Positions 45,054-54,254 of a DNA stretch of 64,000 nt are shown piece after piece. The position numbers were made by a program, and so were the translations under genes. The notes beneath the pieces are model-generated. The model saw only the letters and a program-made list of their open reading frames with translations, had not been told where the DNA came from and searched no databases. Where the stretch lies: the NCBI RefSeq assembly GCF_014280965.1, contig NZ_JACODZ010000006.1, positions 186,001-250,000 of the forward strand, read 5' to 3'. Positions within the stretch are counted from its first letter, which is position 1. Each line of letters begins with the position of its first letter. Source of the stretch: Echinicola salinicaeni. Its GTDB lineage: Bacteria > Bacteroidota > Bacteroidia > Cytophagales > Cyclobacteriaceae.

Positions 45054-45549
45054 ATTCCGACAGTTTAGTAATTTGAAATTAGTAAATTAACGTCAATTGA
45101 TAACTCAGAATTCTAAACAAAAAAAGGTTCTATTATTACATTTTAATGCTTTTCAACACATTTAAAACGATTATTAAATAAATCTGCTTGAAAGAAACAT
45201 CTCCGCAGTATTCTGGCCAATGAGCCAATTTGTATTAAGTTAAGAAGTATTTTGCTTAAATTTTTAATGTATTTAAAATTTATTTTCACATAAAAGACTA
45301 ATTATCAGTAAATTCCAAAAATGTTTTTTGTAATTTGATTAGTATGATGTTTAGGGATAAGTCATACAAGAACGGATAAGTAAGAATTCTGTGGACTTGG
45401 CCCAATACTATCCCAATTTACAGTGTCTAATTTTAGTATAAAATTTCCAGAATTCCTTCATTAATAAGTAATTCCCAGAAATTAATTGAAAGGCATGTAA
45501 TTGATCCCTTAAAATTGTTTACGTATATTTACGTATAAAAAATAATATT
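45054..45549. other. gene-free promoter region upstream of the Fnr-like gene
   Basis: This 496-base AT-rich region lies between the divergent GNAT (-) and Fnr-like (+) genes. Apart from the tandem repeat at 45518-45537, nothing distinct was seen. Its length suggests complex regulation of the Fnr-like gene. Confidence 0.5.
45518..45537 (+). promoter_or_regulatory. tandem 10-base direct repeat before the Fnr-like gene
   Basis: TTTACGTATA occurs twice head to tail (45518-45527 and 45528-45537), ending 12 bases before the ATG of the Fnr-like regulator. Each unit contains the self-complementary TACGTA, so the pair also reads as an inverted repeat. Its position so close to the start suggests an autoregulatory site or a leader element. 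Confidence 0.5.
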
Positions 45550-46263
45550 ATGGGAGGTTTTTGTTCAGATTGCCAGGTATGCACAAATGACAATTGCATC
45601 ATTAAAAAAAATTGCCAGCTAGATGAAATCAAAGATTATCTAGGCATGAAAAACAGTGTTTTTTGTAAAAAGGGCCAAGACTTTATTATCGAAGGCGCGC
45701 CAGTGCACGGACTGTATTTTGTAAACCATGGCAAGGTCAAGGTGACCAAAACTGGACTTAATGGAAAAGAACAGATCGTCCGGTTTGCCAGTAGTGGGGA
45801 GATCATCGGCCATAGGGGATTTGGAGCAGGTCAATTTTACCATATTGGCGCGAAAACGCTTGAGGACACCTATTTATGCAATTTTTCGATGGAAACCATG
45901 AATAATATGTTACATCAAATTCCATCCTTAACCTATAATTTGATGACCTTTTATGCTGAAGAGCTTAACCGAAGTGAAACAAAAGTGAAAAAATTTGCTC
46001 AGATGACTGTTCGAGAAAAAGTCATCGATGCTTTATTATATATTAACAGAAAATTTGGACAAGAAGGCAATTACTTCAGTTTATTACTTTCAAGAAAAGA
46101 TATTGCGGATTTTGCCGGAACAACTGATGAACAGGTGATCAGAACCCTTTCAGCCCTTAAAAAAGAAGAACTTATTTATTCTTCTGGGAAAAGACTAGGT
46201 ATAAAAAACGTAAGTTTACTTAGTAAAGAGATATCCGATCATAACTTTTTTCTTGACAGCTAA
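45550..46263 (+). CDS. Crp/Fnr-family regulator with N-terminal cysteine cluster (Fnr-like)
   Basis: The 237-residue protein starts with a cysteine-rich stretch, Cys5, Cys8, Cys11, Cys16 and Cys22, as in Fnr proteins that bind an O2- or NO-labile iron-sulfur cluster. A cyclic-nucleotide-binding-type barrel (about 35-140, HGLYFVNHGKVKVTKTGLNGKEQIVRFA) and a C-terminal winged helix with SRKDIADFAGTTDEQVIRTLSALKKE (about 183-215) follow. It is placed directly before the porin and nitrate-type ABC transporter genes and probably controls them in response to oxygen or nitrogen oxides (inference). A hairpin follows the stop. Confidence 0.9.
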   Translation: MGGFCSDCQVCTNDNCIIKKNCQLDEIKDYLGMKNSVFCKKGQDFIIEGAPVHGLYFVNHGKVKVTKTGLNGKEQIVRFASSGEIIGHRGFGAGQFYHIGAKTLEDTYLCNFSMETMNNMLHQIPSLTYNLMTFYAEELNRSETKVKKFAQMTVREKVIDALLYINRKFGQEGNYFSLLLSRKDIADFAGTTDEQVIRTLSALKKEELIYSSGKRLGIKNVSLLSKEISDHNFFLDS

Positions 46264-46298
46264 ACTACTTCTAAAGCCTTCATGGTAGGGTTTATATT

Positions 46299-46326
46299 AA
46301 AAACCTGCGATTTGACAGGTTTTTAT
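46299..46326 (+). terminator. intrinsic terminator after the Fnr-like gene
   Basis: AAAAACCTG (46299-46307) and CAGGTTTTT (46316-46324) form a perfect 9-bp stem with an 8-base loop, ending in T's. It separates the Fnr-like gene from the porin gene, so the transporter unit has its own promoter. Confidence 0.82.
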
Positions 46327-46385
46327 ATGGTCAAAAAAAGGGATAATAGCTGTATTATTCCATATAAAACCTAAGGCCAAGCCCT

Positions 46386-46393
46386 TAAGTTTG
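46386..46393 (+). promoter_or_regulatory. possible -7 element of the porin/nitrate transporter unit
   Basis: TAAGTTTG at 46386-46393 matches TAnnTTTG and lies 58 bases before the porin ATG. It overlaps a short inverted repeat, AGTTT and AAACT (46388-46400), and is followed by AAGTA-CTAA-TACTT. No clear -33 element is present. Activator dependence, for example on the Fnr-like protein, would fit. Confidence 0.35.
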
Positions 46394-46451
46394 TAAAACT
46401 AAGTACTAATACTTAAAAATATTAACAAAAAAGACCATTAATCAATTAACC

Positions 46452-47723
46452 ATGAGAAGAATATTTTACTTGTCAGCATTTTTAATCTGCCTAACTGCCT
46501 ATAAAGCTCAAGCCCAGTTTACTATCTCGGCTGAAGTAAGACCAAGAACAGAATTTAGAAATGGTTTTAAGACACTAACAGATGAATCCAAAGATCCGGC
46601 ATTCTTCACAGAACAAAGATCCAGACTATACCTTGACTATTTAAACAGTGATTTCAAATTTAAATTGGCATTCCAAGACATCCGTATCTGGGGAGAATCC
46701 CCCCAAATATTTAAGGAAGAATTGGGCAAAACATTTATTAGTGAAGCTTGGGGTCAATACTTCTTCAATCCTAACTTTAGTCTAAAAGTTGGACGGCAAA
46801 TTATTTCCTATGACAACCAAAGATTCTTAGGAGGACTAGAATGGGCCCAACAGGGAAGAAGACATGATGCCCTACTTTTCATCTACGAAGAGAAGGAAAA
46901 AAATGCCAAACTACATCTGGGATTTGCCTATAACCAGGATGCTGATGTCCCTGAACCAGGATTTCTACAAGGAGCCGGAGCTGGATTTTACAATGTAGGG
47001 GGAAACTATAAAACTCTCCAATATGGCTGGTTCCATAAAGATTATGAATCTACCTCGTTTTCCTTGCTTGCCTTGAATGCAGGATACCAAAATGCAGACA
47101 CAACGATGTCCAATAAACAAACTTTTGGATTCATTCCATCTACTCAGATAGGAGCCATCAAATTGGCCGGGGACTTTTATTACCAAACGGGAAAACTAGC
47201 TAAAAACAATGTGAATGCCCTCCTTGCTGGCGTAAATGCTACCTTCCAGACTTCTGTGACTCCCCTAACCTTGGGAATAGAGTATATTTCAGGTGATGGT
47301 GACCCAACCAATAACACGAATAAAGCATTTAATCCGGACTTTGGAACGAACCATGCCTTTAATGGTTTTATGGATTATTTCTTTGTAGGACCTGCCAATG
47401 GCTCAGTTGGCGTAAACGATATCTACTTGAAAACCAAATGGCAGGTGGGTAAAGGAAATATAGCCGCTAATGCCCACCATTTCTTGACTGGATCTACACA
47501 ATATGGCGAATCAGGTGATGAATTGAAAAAAAGCATGGGTACCGAAATCGATCTTGTATACACATTAAAACTTAAGGGCGGAGTAACCTGGAACCTGGGC
47601 TACTCACAGATGTTTGCTACTGATACCATGGAATCCCTCCGAGGTGGCGATAAAAGCCATCTCCAAAACTGGGCCTGGACTATGATTACTTTCAAACCTA
47701 CACTATTTACCTCAGCAAAATAA
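46452..47723 (+). CDS. alginate-export-type outer-membrane porin
   Basis: The 423-residue protein has a signal peptide (1-21, ending AQAQ) and an 18-strand-like barrel of the alginate_exp family: [76 protein letters not shown] and a C-terminal aromatic strand. Despite the family name, Bacteroidota members accompany nitrate-assimilation and other ion-uptake genes. It is followed 25 bases later by the nitrate-type ABC binding lipoprotein, so it is likely the outer-membrane pore for the same anion (inference). Alginate genes are absent. Confidence 0.85.
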   Translation: MRRIFYLSAFLICLTAYKAQAQFTISAEVRPRTEFRNGFKTLTDESKDPAFFTEQRSRLYLDYLNSDFKFKLAFQDIRIWGESPQIFKEELGKTFISEAWGQYFFNPNFSLKVGRQIISYDNQRFLGGLEWAQQGRRHDALLFIYEEKEKNAKLHLGFAYNQDADVPEPGFLQGAGAGFYNVGGNYKTLQYGWFHKDYESTSFSLLALNAGYQNADTTMSNKQTFGFIPSTQIGAIKLAGDFYYQTGKLAKNNVNALLAGVNATFQTSVTPLTLGIEYISGDGDPTNNTNKAFNPDFGTNHAFNGFMDYFFVGPANGSVGVNDIYLKTKWQVGKGNIAANAHHFLTGSTQYGESGDELKKSMGTEIDLVYTLKLKGGVTWNLGYSQMFATDTMESLRGGDKSHLQNWAWTMITFKPTLFTSAK

Positions 47724-47748
47724 TTTCCTAACAAACCTTATTATCGAC

Positions 47749-49149
47749 ATGAACTATCTAAAAAATAGCAAGTTGCTAACTTGCCTTGGAATCCTATTGT
47801 CTCTATCTACCGTATGGACTGCTTGCAGTAGTGGAAATTCCAAAAATACGGACCAAAAGAGTAGCCTTGATACAGAAAAACCATCTACTTCCAAACTGGC
47901 CATTGAAAAGCCCCAACTCACCTTTGGATTCATTAAACTAACTGACATGGCGCCATTGGCCATTGCCAAAGAGCTCGGTTTCTTCGAAGATGAAGGACTT
48001 TATGTAACCATTGAAGCCCAATCCAACTGGAAAAATGTGTTGGACAGGGTAATAGATGGACAACTTGATGGTTCTCATATGCTCGCAGGCCAGCCAATCG
48101 CTGCTGGAGCAGGATTTGGTAGGCAGGCTGAATTGGTTACACCATTTTCCATGGACCTGAATGGAAATGGCATCACTGTCTCCAATGAAGTTTGGAACAA
48201 AATGAAACCAAATGTTCCTACCAATGATAATGGATTGCCGGTCCATCCTATTAAAGCGGATGCATTGGCACCAGTCATCACTGAATACAAAAACAGCGGA
48301 AAGCCTTTTAAAATGGGAATGGTATTTCCAGTATCTACCCATAATTATGAAATAAGGTATTGGCTCGGTGCTGCAGGCATCAATCCTGGATTCTATACCG
48401 CTGATAATATTCAAGGACAGGTTGATGCAGATGTTTTACTCTCCGTTACTCCTCCACCACAAATGCCCGCAACCCTAGAAGCCGGTACCATCTATGGATA
48501 TTGCGTGGGTGAGCCTTGGAACCAGCAGGCTGTATTTAAAGGCATTGGAGTTCCAGTGACCACCAATTATGATGTTTGGAAAAACAATCCAGAAAAAGTA
48601 TTTGTGATGACCAAGAAGTTTGTGGATGAAAATCCAAATACTGCCATTGCCGTTACTAAAGCCCTGATCAGAGCTGGAAAATGGTTGGACACTCCTGGCA
48701 ATAGACCTAAAGCAGTAGGTATACTTTCACAGCCTGAATATGTAGGGGCAGACTCCGTAGTAATTGCCAATTCCATGACCGGAACCTTCGAATTTGAAAA
48801 AGGAGATAAAAGAGCTATGCCAGACTTTAATGTTTTCTTTAGATACCATGCTACTTATCCATTCTATTCTGACGGTATATGGTTCCTAACCCAAATGAGA
48901 AGATGGGGACAAATTCCAGAAAGTAAACCTGCAGAATGGTACCATAATACCATCAAAGATATTTACCGCCCTGATATCTGGGAACAAGCAGCAAATATTT
49001 TAATGGAAGAGGGCAAACTTTCAGCAGAAGAAGTTCCCAGCACTGATGGTTATAAAGCTCCAACCGCTGACTTTATCGACGGTATAGAATACGATGGAAA
49101 AGACCCCATCTCTTATATCAACAGCTTTAAAATCGGAAATAAAAATTAG
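47749..49149 (+). CDS. nrtA: nitrate/nitrite/cyanate-type ABC transporter substrate-binding lipoprotein (NrtA/CmpA family)
   Basis: The 466-residue lipoprotein (lipobox TAC, Cys26) follows the NrtA/CmpA oxyanion-binding pattern. It has [28 protein letters not shown], the [22 protein letters not shown] segment, and later [11 protein letters not shown] and [13 protein letters not shown] motifs. It would bind nitrate, nitrite, cyanate or bicarbonate and deliver it to the downstream permease. The anchor is lipid, as in cyanobacterial NrtA. It starts 25 bases after the porin gene and is followed by a 160-base gap with a strong hairpin. Confidence 0.93.
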   Translation: MNYLKNSKLLTCLGILLSLSTVWTACSSGNSKNTDQKSSLDTEKPSTSKLAIEKPQLTFGFIKLTDMAPLAIAKELGFFEDEGLYVTIEAQSNWKNVLDRVIDGQLDGSHMLAGQPIAAGAGFGRQAELVTPFSMDLNGNGITVSNEVWNKMKPNVPTNDNGLPVHPIKADALAPVITEYKNSGKPFKMGMVFPVSTHNYEIRYWLGAAGINPGFYTADNIQGQVDADVLLSVTPPPQMPATLEAGTIYGYCVGEPWNQQAVFKGIGVPVTTNYDVWKNNPEKVFVMTKKFVDENPNTAIAVTKALIRAGKWLDTPGNRPKAVGILSQPEYVGADSVVIANSMTGTFEFEKGDKRAMPDFNVFFRYHATYPFYSDGIWFLTQMRRWGQIPESKPAEWYHNTIKDIYRPDIWEQAANILMEEGKLSAEEVPSTDGYKAPTADFIDGIEYDGKDPISYINSFKIGNKN

Positions 49150-49173
49150 ACAACACCATTAATGTTTTCTGTC

Positions 49174-49222
49174 AATACAAGGAACTAGCATCGCTTTAAC
49201 CAAGCCATGAGTTCCTTGTATT
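49174..49222 (+). promoter_or_regulatory. intercistronic hairpin between binding-protein and permease genes
   Basis: AATACAAGGAACT (49174-49186) and AGTTCCTTGTATT (49210-49222) form a perfect 13-bp stem with a 23-base loop. No T-run follows, so full termination is unlikely. Such hairpins after binding-protein genes protect the upstream mRNA or reduce downstream expression, giving more binding protein than permease. Confidence 0.7.
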
Positions 49223-49308
49223 ACCTCGCCTGAATAAGTGATAATCTATAAAGGACAGCATAGCTATGTCCTAAAATCCAATCATAAAGAACCAAAATCG
49301 ATCAAGCC

Positions 49309-50400
49309 ATGAAAGACAAGACCATTAAAAGCATGCGATTTATGGGCTTAGGCTTTTTGGAGCCGCTATTTAAAACAATCAGTGGAGAAGAGCCAAAAAA
49401 AAACCTCAGTATTTTCATCAAAAAGAGCCTATTCCCCTTGGCGTCCATATTTATCTTTATTCTGTTTTGGCATTTGGGTGCCACTGCACTATTTAATAAA
49501 GAAGCTGATGCCAGGATAGAAAAAGCTAGAACAGAACAGGGAGAAGAAGCAGCTATAGCTATGGCCGAATGTATTGCATCCGGAGACATCAGTTGCCAAC
49601 CCAATACCCTCCCTTCTCCCAAACAAGTCTACCAAGCCTACTTGGCACTTTGGAAGGACCATTTGCAAATTGCAGAAAAGAAAGACGAATTTGAGGAAAA
49701 GGTGTCCAAAACCAATGCTGAACGTCAAAAACAAGGGCTAGCGCCAATTACCTATACAGGCAGACCATCCTTTTTGGACCAAATAGGCACTAGCCTAAAA
49801 ACTGTAGCAGCAGGATTTCTCTTGGCCCTCTTTGTAGCCGTACCTATTGGGATCATCATAGGTTTAAGTGAGGTACTTAGGAATTCTTTCAACTGGCTAA
49901 TTCAAATACTCAAACCTGTATCTCCAGTTGTGTGGTTATTATTGGTATTTATGATTGTAAAAACGGTCATCACGGATCCCAATATGGACAAGTCCTTTAT
50001 CATATCATTTATCAGTGTGGGGCTCTGTGCCATGTGGGCGACGTTAGTCAACACCAGCATGGGAGTAGCCAATGTAGACAAAGATTATATGAATGTCTCC
50101 AAAGTCCTCAAATTAAGCATTGGCAAACAAATATTTAAAATCATACTGCCTGCTTCTTTCCCTTTGATTTTTACAGGGCTGAGAATTACCGTTTCGGTAG
50201 CCTGGATGGTACTGATCGCCATTGAGCTATTGGCCCAAAGTCCTGGTCTTGGCTCCTTTGTTTGGGAAGAATTCCAAAATGGTGCCAGCGACTCCAATGC
50301 CAAAATCATTGTTGCCATGTTTGTAATTGGCATCATCGGTTTCCTCTTGGACAGGATCATGTTAACCGTGCAAAATTTCATGACATTCAATAAAGCCTAA
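49309..50400 (+). CDS. nrtB: nitrate-type ABC transporter permease with extra periplasmic insert
   Basis: The 363-residue permease has an N-terminal helix (about 42-60), then an extra region (63-155), then the standard BPD_transp_1 domain with about five helices and the EAA-like loop [27 protein letters not shown]. Typical NrtB proteins are about 275 residues; here the added 90 residues are charged and hold two cysteines (Cys88, Cys96) that would face the periplasm. LPSPKQV at 101-107 matches the family N-terminal motif. It is followed five bases later by the first ATPase gene. Confidence 0.92.
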   Translation: MKDKTIKSMRFMGLGFLEPLFKTISGEEPKKNLSIFIKKSLFPLASIFIFILFWHLGATALFNKEADARIEKARTEQGEEAAIAMAECIASGDISCQPNTLPSPKQVYQAYLALWKDHLQIAEKKDEFEEKVSKTNAERQKQGLAPITYTGRPSFLDQIGTSLKTVAAGFLLALFVAVPIGIIIGLSEVLRNSFNWLIQILKPVSPVVWLLLVFMIVKTVITDPNMDKSFIISFISVGLCAMWATLVNTSMGVANVDKDYMNVSKVLKLSIGKQIFKIILPASFPLIFTGLRITVSVAWMVLIAIELLAQSPGLGSFVWEEFQNGASDSNAKIIVAMFVIGIIGFLLDRIMLTVQNFMTFNKA

Positions 50401-50404
50401 TACC

Positions 50405-51289
50405 ATGCCTATTCTAGAATTAAAAAACATATATAAATCCTATGGCACTGGCACTTCAAAAGTAGCGGTATTAGATGATATCAACCTAGCTGTTAAAGAA
50501 GGAGAATTTGTTGCCATCGTAGGCTTTTCCGGTAGTGGAAAAACTACCTTGATCAATATGATCAATGGACTGGAATCACCAGATACGGGAGAGGTACTTC
50601 TTCAAGGTAAACCTGTTACTGGGCCTGGTCCAGACAGAGGAGTTATTTTCCAAAACTACTCTCTTTTGCCTTGGCTAACCGTATTTAAGAATATAAAATT
50701 GGCCGTTGATGAAGCATTTCCACAACTTTCCAACTCCAAAAAGGAAAACCATATCCGAAAATATATTGAGATGGTCAACCTGAGCCATGCCGCTCACAAG
50801 CTACCCAAGGAACTATCTGGTGGCATGCGACAAAGGGTAGCCGTAGCCAGAGCCCTTGCCATGAACCCAGAAATACTATTAATGGATGAGCCGCTTTCTG
50901 CACTCGATGCCCTGACCCGGGGAACTCTACAAGAAGAAATCATCAAAATATGGAGCCAAGATAAGAAAACCGCCATCTTGATCACCAATGACGTCGACGA
51001 AGGAATCATCATGGCAGACAGAATAATTCCGCTTACGCCCGGACCCATGGCTACTTTAGGCCCTGAATTCAGGATTGATTTTGAAAGACCCAGAGATGTC
51101 ACTGCCATCAATAAAGATCCTCATTACAAAAGATTAAGGAATGACATATTGGAATACTTGATAGAAGTAGGAGCTACCAGACAGCAATGCAGTGATCAAA
51201 AATACATCCTTCCAGATTTGCAGCCAATAATGCCAGGAAGAGTCTCCATCGGGAGAAAAATTAAAAACCAAAAAGTAAAATATTTTTAA
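50405..51289 (+). CDS. ABC transporter ATPase 1, nitrate/taurine type
   Basis: The 294-residue ATPase powers the oxyanion importer. Walker A is GFSGSGKTT (40-48), the Q-loop is [13 protein letters not shown], the signature is LSGGMRQR (137-144) and Walker B is [12 protein letters not shown] (157-168). The [11 protein letters not shown] segment is typical of NrtC/NrtD-type subunits. A C-terminal stretch (about 240-294) with Cys258 has no NrtA-like domain, so this is not a full NrtC. It is one of two consecutive ATPase genes; the other follows 17 bases later. Confidence 0.94.
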   Translation: MPILELKNIYKSYGTGTSKVAVLDDINLAVKEGEFVAIVGFSGSGKTTLINMINGLESPDTGEVLLQGKPVTGPGPDRGVIFQNYSLLPWLTVFKNIKLAVDEAFPQLSNSKKENHIRKYIEMVNLSHAAHKLPKELSGGMRQRVAVARALAMNPEILLMDEPLSALDALTRGTLQEEIIKIWSQDKKTAILITNDVDEGIIMADRIIPLTPGPMATLGPEFRIDFERPRDVTAINKDPHYKRLRNDILEYLIEVGATRQQCSDQKYILPDLQPIMPGRVSIGRKIKNQKVKYF

Positions 51290-51306
51290 CCTAATCCGAA
51301 GCTATT

Positions 51307-52128
51307 ATGGAAGCACTATTGAACAAGGAAAGTTTATATATACCTCACTTGGAGGGACAGCCCGATATGCTAAGGTGTGAAGAAATCAGAAAGGTCTATC
51401 CAACTCCAAAAGGAGATTATGTAGTCCTTGATGACCTTCATTTATCTATAAGAAAAGGGGAATTTGTATCGATCATCGGCCATTCAGGTTGTGGGAAGTC
51501 CACACTTTTGACCATGATAGCTGGCCTCAATGACATCACTGCTGGCCATATTAATGTAGACCAAAAAGCCATCAGTGGTGCCGGTCCAGACCGCGCAGTG
51601 GTTTTCCAGTCCCCCAGTCTATTGCCATGGCTTACAGCCCTTCAAAATGTAATGATTGGTGTCAAGCAAGTTTTCCCACACGCCAGCAAAGCCGAAAAAT
51701 TGGAAATCTGTAAATACTACCTGGACAAGGTGGGGCTTGGAAATGATTTTAATAAAAAAGCCACTTCCCTTTCCCAAGGCATGCAACAAAGGGTAGGTAT
51801 TGCCAGGGCCTTTGCCTTGAAGCCTAAAATCTTACTTTTGGACGAACCTTTTGGGATGCTGGACTCGCTTACTCGAGGAGAACTACAAGATGTGCTGCTG
51901 GAAATTTGGCAAAAAGAAAAAATCACGGCAGTGGCCATAACACACGATGTGGACGAGTCCATATTTTTAGCTGATAGGGTGATCATGATGACCAGTGGAC
52001 CATATGCCAAAATTGGTGATGAGTTGGTCATCCCATTTGAAAGACCTAGAGTAAGAAAAGAAGTGCTTGAACATCCCGAATATTATGATTATCGAGCTTA
52101 CCTAATGGATTTTTTAAATCACAAATAA
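51307..52128 (+). CDS. ABC transporter ATPase 2, nitrate/taurine type
   Basis: The 273-residue ATPase has Walker A GHSGCGKST (58-66), Q-loop VVFQSPSLLPWLT, signature LSQGMQQR (155-162) and Walker B ILLLDEPFGMLD (175-186). The signature has Gln in place of the second Gly of LSGG, a substitution common in NrtD-like subunits and possibly making this site asymmetric in a heterodimer with ATPase 1 (inference). About 20 N-terminal residues precede the domain. It ends the transporter unit; a strong terminator follows. Confidence 0.93.
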   Translation: MEALLNKESLYIPHLEGQPDMLRCEEIRKVYPTPKGDYVVLDDLHLSIRKGEFVSIIGHSGCGKSTLLTMIAGLNDITAGHINVDQKAISGAGPDRAVVFQSPSLLPWLTALQNVMIGVKQVFPHASKAEKLEICKYYLDKVGLGNDFNKKATSLSQGMQQRVGIARAFALKPKILLLDEPFGMLDSLTRGELQDVLLEIWQKEKITAVAITHDVDESIFLADRVIMMTSGPYAKIGDELVIPFERPRVRKEVLEHPEYYDYRAYLMDFLNHK

Positions 52129-52159
52129 GCGCCATCTAAATGATCTACTATTCCAAATT

Positions 52160-52197
52160 AGGAAGGAAAACCCCGACCATTTTCCTTCCTCTATTTT
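52160..52197 (+). terminator. intrinsic terminator of the nitrate-type transporter unit
   Basis: AGGAAGGAAAA (52160-52170) and TTTTCCTTCCT (52180-52190) form a perfect 11-bp stem with a 9-base loop, followed by CTATTTTT. It separates the ABC genes from the GNAT gene. Confidence 0.88.
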
Positions 52198-52251
52198 TAT
52201 AATTGCTATCTTGCTGAGGAATAAATCATTTACTTCACACTTCACTTTAGC

Positions 52252-52872
52252 ATGGAAAATTGGTTAAAACACCTCAGCTTAGAAGGAGAAAAAGTCCAAC
52301 TTATTCCACTAGAAGAAATCCATAAAAAGGGGCTACTAGAGGCCGCTTCTGATGGTAAACTTTGGGAGCTTTGGTTTACATCAGTACCTTCAGAAAATAC
52401 TATTGATCAATATATCTATGAGGCATTGGCTCAAAAAGAGACAGGAACATCCATGCCATTTGTCATTATAGAAAAATCAAGCAATAAAATCATCGGGTCC
52501 ACGAGATTTTGCAATGCAGCTCCTGCCCACAGAAGATTGGAAATTGGTTATACCTGGTATGCCAAAAGCCACCAAAGAACTGGGGCAAATGCAGCCTGCA
52601 AATACCTTCTACTCCAATATGCTTTCGAAAAACTGAATTGCATTGCTGTTCAATTCAAAACCGACTGGTTTAATACCAATTCTAGGAACGCCATAGCCCG
52701 ATTGGGAGCCAAACAAGATGGTATCCTAAGAAATGACCGGCTTAATGCCGATGGAAGCTACCGGGACACAGTGGTATTCTCCATTATTGCCCAAGAATGG
52801 CATGGGGTAAAAAAGAGTCTGGAATATAGATTACAAAAAAATAGAGCTGCAGATCCCTTACTATTAAAATAA
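52252..52872 (+). CDS. GNAT-family acetyltransferase, RimJ/RimL type
   Basis: The 206-residue protein matches the Rim-type GNAT pattern: GEKVQLIPLEEIHKKGLLEAASD at the N-terminus, FVIIEKSSNKIIGSTRFCNAAPAHRRLEIGYTWY as the central strands, and ANAACKYLLLQYAFEKLNCIAVQFKTDWFNTNSRNAIARLGAKQDG with the typical N-x-x-S-x-x-x-x-x-x-LG motif. It would acetylate an N-terminal or small-molecule amine. It is separated from the transporter by a terminator and from the next gene by 63 bases; the two may be co-transcribed. Confidence 0.88.
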   Translation: MENWLKHLSLEGEKVQLIPLEEIHKKGLLEAASDGKLWELWFTSVPSENTIDQYIYEALAQKETGTSMPFVIIEKSSNKIIGSTRFCNAAPAHRRLEIGYTWYAKSHQRTGANAACKYLLLQYAFEKLNCIAVQFKTDWFNTNSRNAIARLGAKQDGILRNDRLNADGSYRDTVVFSIIAQEWHGVKKSLEYRLQKNRAADPLLLK

Positions 52873-52935
52873 TCTCTCAACCACTGTATATCAATAATAG
52901 ATTTACCATTCCCTTACGGAAAATTAAACAATTGA

Positions 52936-53523
52936 ATGAAAAAATACTATTTAATCATTTCCATATTCTTTGCACTGAGCCACACCTATTCTCATGCTCA
53001 AAGCCCAATAAAAAACACTGAAAACCTGCCATTTGGCAATATTACTGAGCATCCGGAGTCCTACAGCCCTGGCACTGTAGCGGGAAGAATGGTAGAAAGC
53101 CTCGGCTTTAGGTACCGCTATGCTTCCCAAGACCTCAAAGAAGCAGATTATGACTTCAAAGCAGAGGAATCGGCCAGAACGATTGGCGAAACCATCGAAC
53201 ATATTTATGGATTAAGCATAGTGATTAGAAACGCCGTTATCCAAAAACCTTATGTAAAAAGGGAAAACATAGATTTAGCAACAACAAGAAAAGAAACCCT
53301 TCTTATTCTGAAAGAAACCTATGACCATCTCATAAGCATGGATACTTCAGATATGAAAAAAATAAAGATTCGTGATACTTACCCATTTTGGATAGTCATC
53401 AATGGCCCTCTTACAGATGCCATATGGCATAGCGGCCAGATTGCAACCCTCAGAAGAGCCAATGGCAATCCCATGCCAAAGGGAGTAAATGTATTCTTGG
53501 GCGAGTATAAAGAAGTCAATTAA
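52936..53523 (+). CDS. secreted DinB-superfamily protein
   Basis: The 195-residue protein has a signal peptide (1-22, ending HAQS) followed by a four-helix DinB-like bundle. A His lies in TIGETIEHIYGL and another in DAIWHSGQIATLRR near the C-terminus, the two positions that form the metal site in this family; the third ligand is not obvious. Export of a DinB protein is uncommon, but such proteins exist in Bacteroidota. Substrate and thiol partner are unknown. It follows the GNAT gene and ends before a terminator. Confidence 0.8.
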   Translation: MKKYYLIISIFFALSHTYSHAQSPIKNTENLPFGNITEHPESYSPGTVAGRMVESLGFRYRYASQDLKEADYDFKAEESARTIGETIEHIYGLSIVIRNAVIQKPYVKRENIDLATTRKETLLILKETYDHLISMDTSDMKKIKIRDTYPFWIVINGPLTDAIWHSGQIATLRRANGNPMPKGVNVFLGEYKEVN

Positions 53524-53534
53524 TTTTATCACTT

Positions 53535-53572
53535 GGGGAGAGTAGTAAGGCTCTTCCCTTTATTTTTTATCA
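53535..53572 (+). terminator. intrinsic terminator after the DinB gene
   Basis: GGGGAGAG (53535-53542) pairs with CTCTTCCC (53551-53558) with one G-T pair over an 8-base loop, followed by a T-rich run (53559-53569). The next gene is convergent and ends at 53630. Confidence 0.78.
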
Positions 53573-53629
53573 ATACTCTTTTCAAATCGAAGCTACTAAT
53601 TCTTTAACTAGTAAAGCGAAGGAATTTCA

Positions 53630-54202
53630 TTAACTCACAGAAATATCATATTTATCCAATAAGCCCCTGATATTGGAAAGTGAAAACTTAGCCTTCTTGA
53701 TATTATTCCTTTCTGGATCAATAGATATATTATCGGCCGATCTAAAATCCACTTTGGACAAATTAGCCCTATCAAATACAGCTTCTCTTAAATCGCATTT
53801 TTCAAATGAGGAAGCCATCAAATCAGTTTCTACAAATTCCACAGCTTCAAGTCTACATGCTTTAAATTTGGTTTTCTGTAGCTTTAAAGCATAAAATGAG
53901 GAAAAATCAAGCTGACATCGCTCAAACTCCATCGTCAGCAAAAACTGATTGCACTTATCAAACCTCAAACCCAAAAGTTTACAATCTAAAAATCTGACAT
54001 CCTGAAAAGCTGTATGAAGAAGCAAGGCATTGCTAAAATCGCAGGACAAAAATTCACAATCTATAAAAATAATATCCCTTAAATCTTGCCCTGAAAAATC
54101 GCACTGACTAAAGGTGCAAGACTCATACTCCCCAAATGTGATGTGCTTATCATTAAAGTCTGTTCCTGAAAATTCTTTATTATCAAAATATGGCTTATTC
54201 AT
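53630..54202 (-). CDS. pentapeptide-repeat protein
   Basis: The 190-residue protein consists of tandem A(D/N)LXX-type pentapeptides from about residue 10 to 165, for example CTFSQCDFSGQDLRDIIFIDCEF, LDCKLLGLRFDKC and LREAVFDRANLSKVDFRSAD. It would fold as a right-handed quadrilateral beta-helix. The C-terminal cap NNIKKAKFSLSNIRGLLDKYDI resembles that of MfpA/Qnr-like members, some of which protect DNA gyrase. No resistance gene context is present, so the role is open. It is convergent with the DinB gene. Confidence 0.9.
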   Translation of the reverse strand: MNKPYFDNKEFSGTDFNDKHITFGEYESCTFSQCDFSGQDLRDIIFIDCEFLSCDFSNALLLHTAFQDVRFLDCKLLGLRFDKCNQFLLTMEFERCQLDFSSFYALKLQKTKFKACRLEAVEFVETDLMASSFEKCDLREAVFDRANLSKVDFRSADNISIDPERNNIKKAKFSLSNIRGLLDKYDISVS

Positions 54203-54254
54203 TTGATAAAAGTAAAACTTATGCGGTACCTTAGCTCTATGAATTAAAATAAAT

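Noticed and set aside
47938-48414. A 158-residue minus-strand ORF
   Set aside because: It is antisense to the NrtA-like gene and has no recognisable motif.
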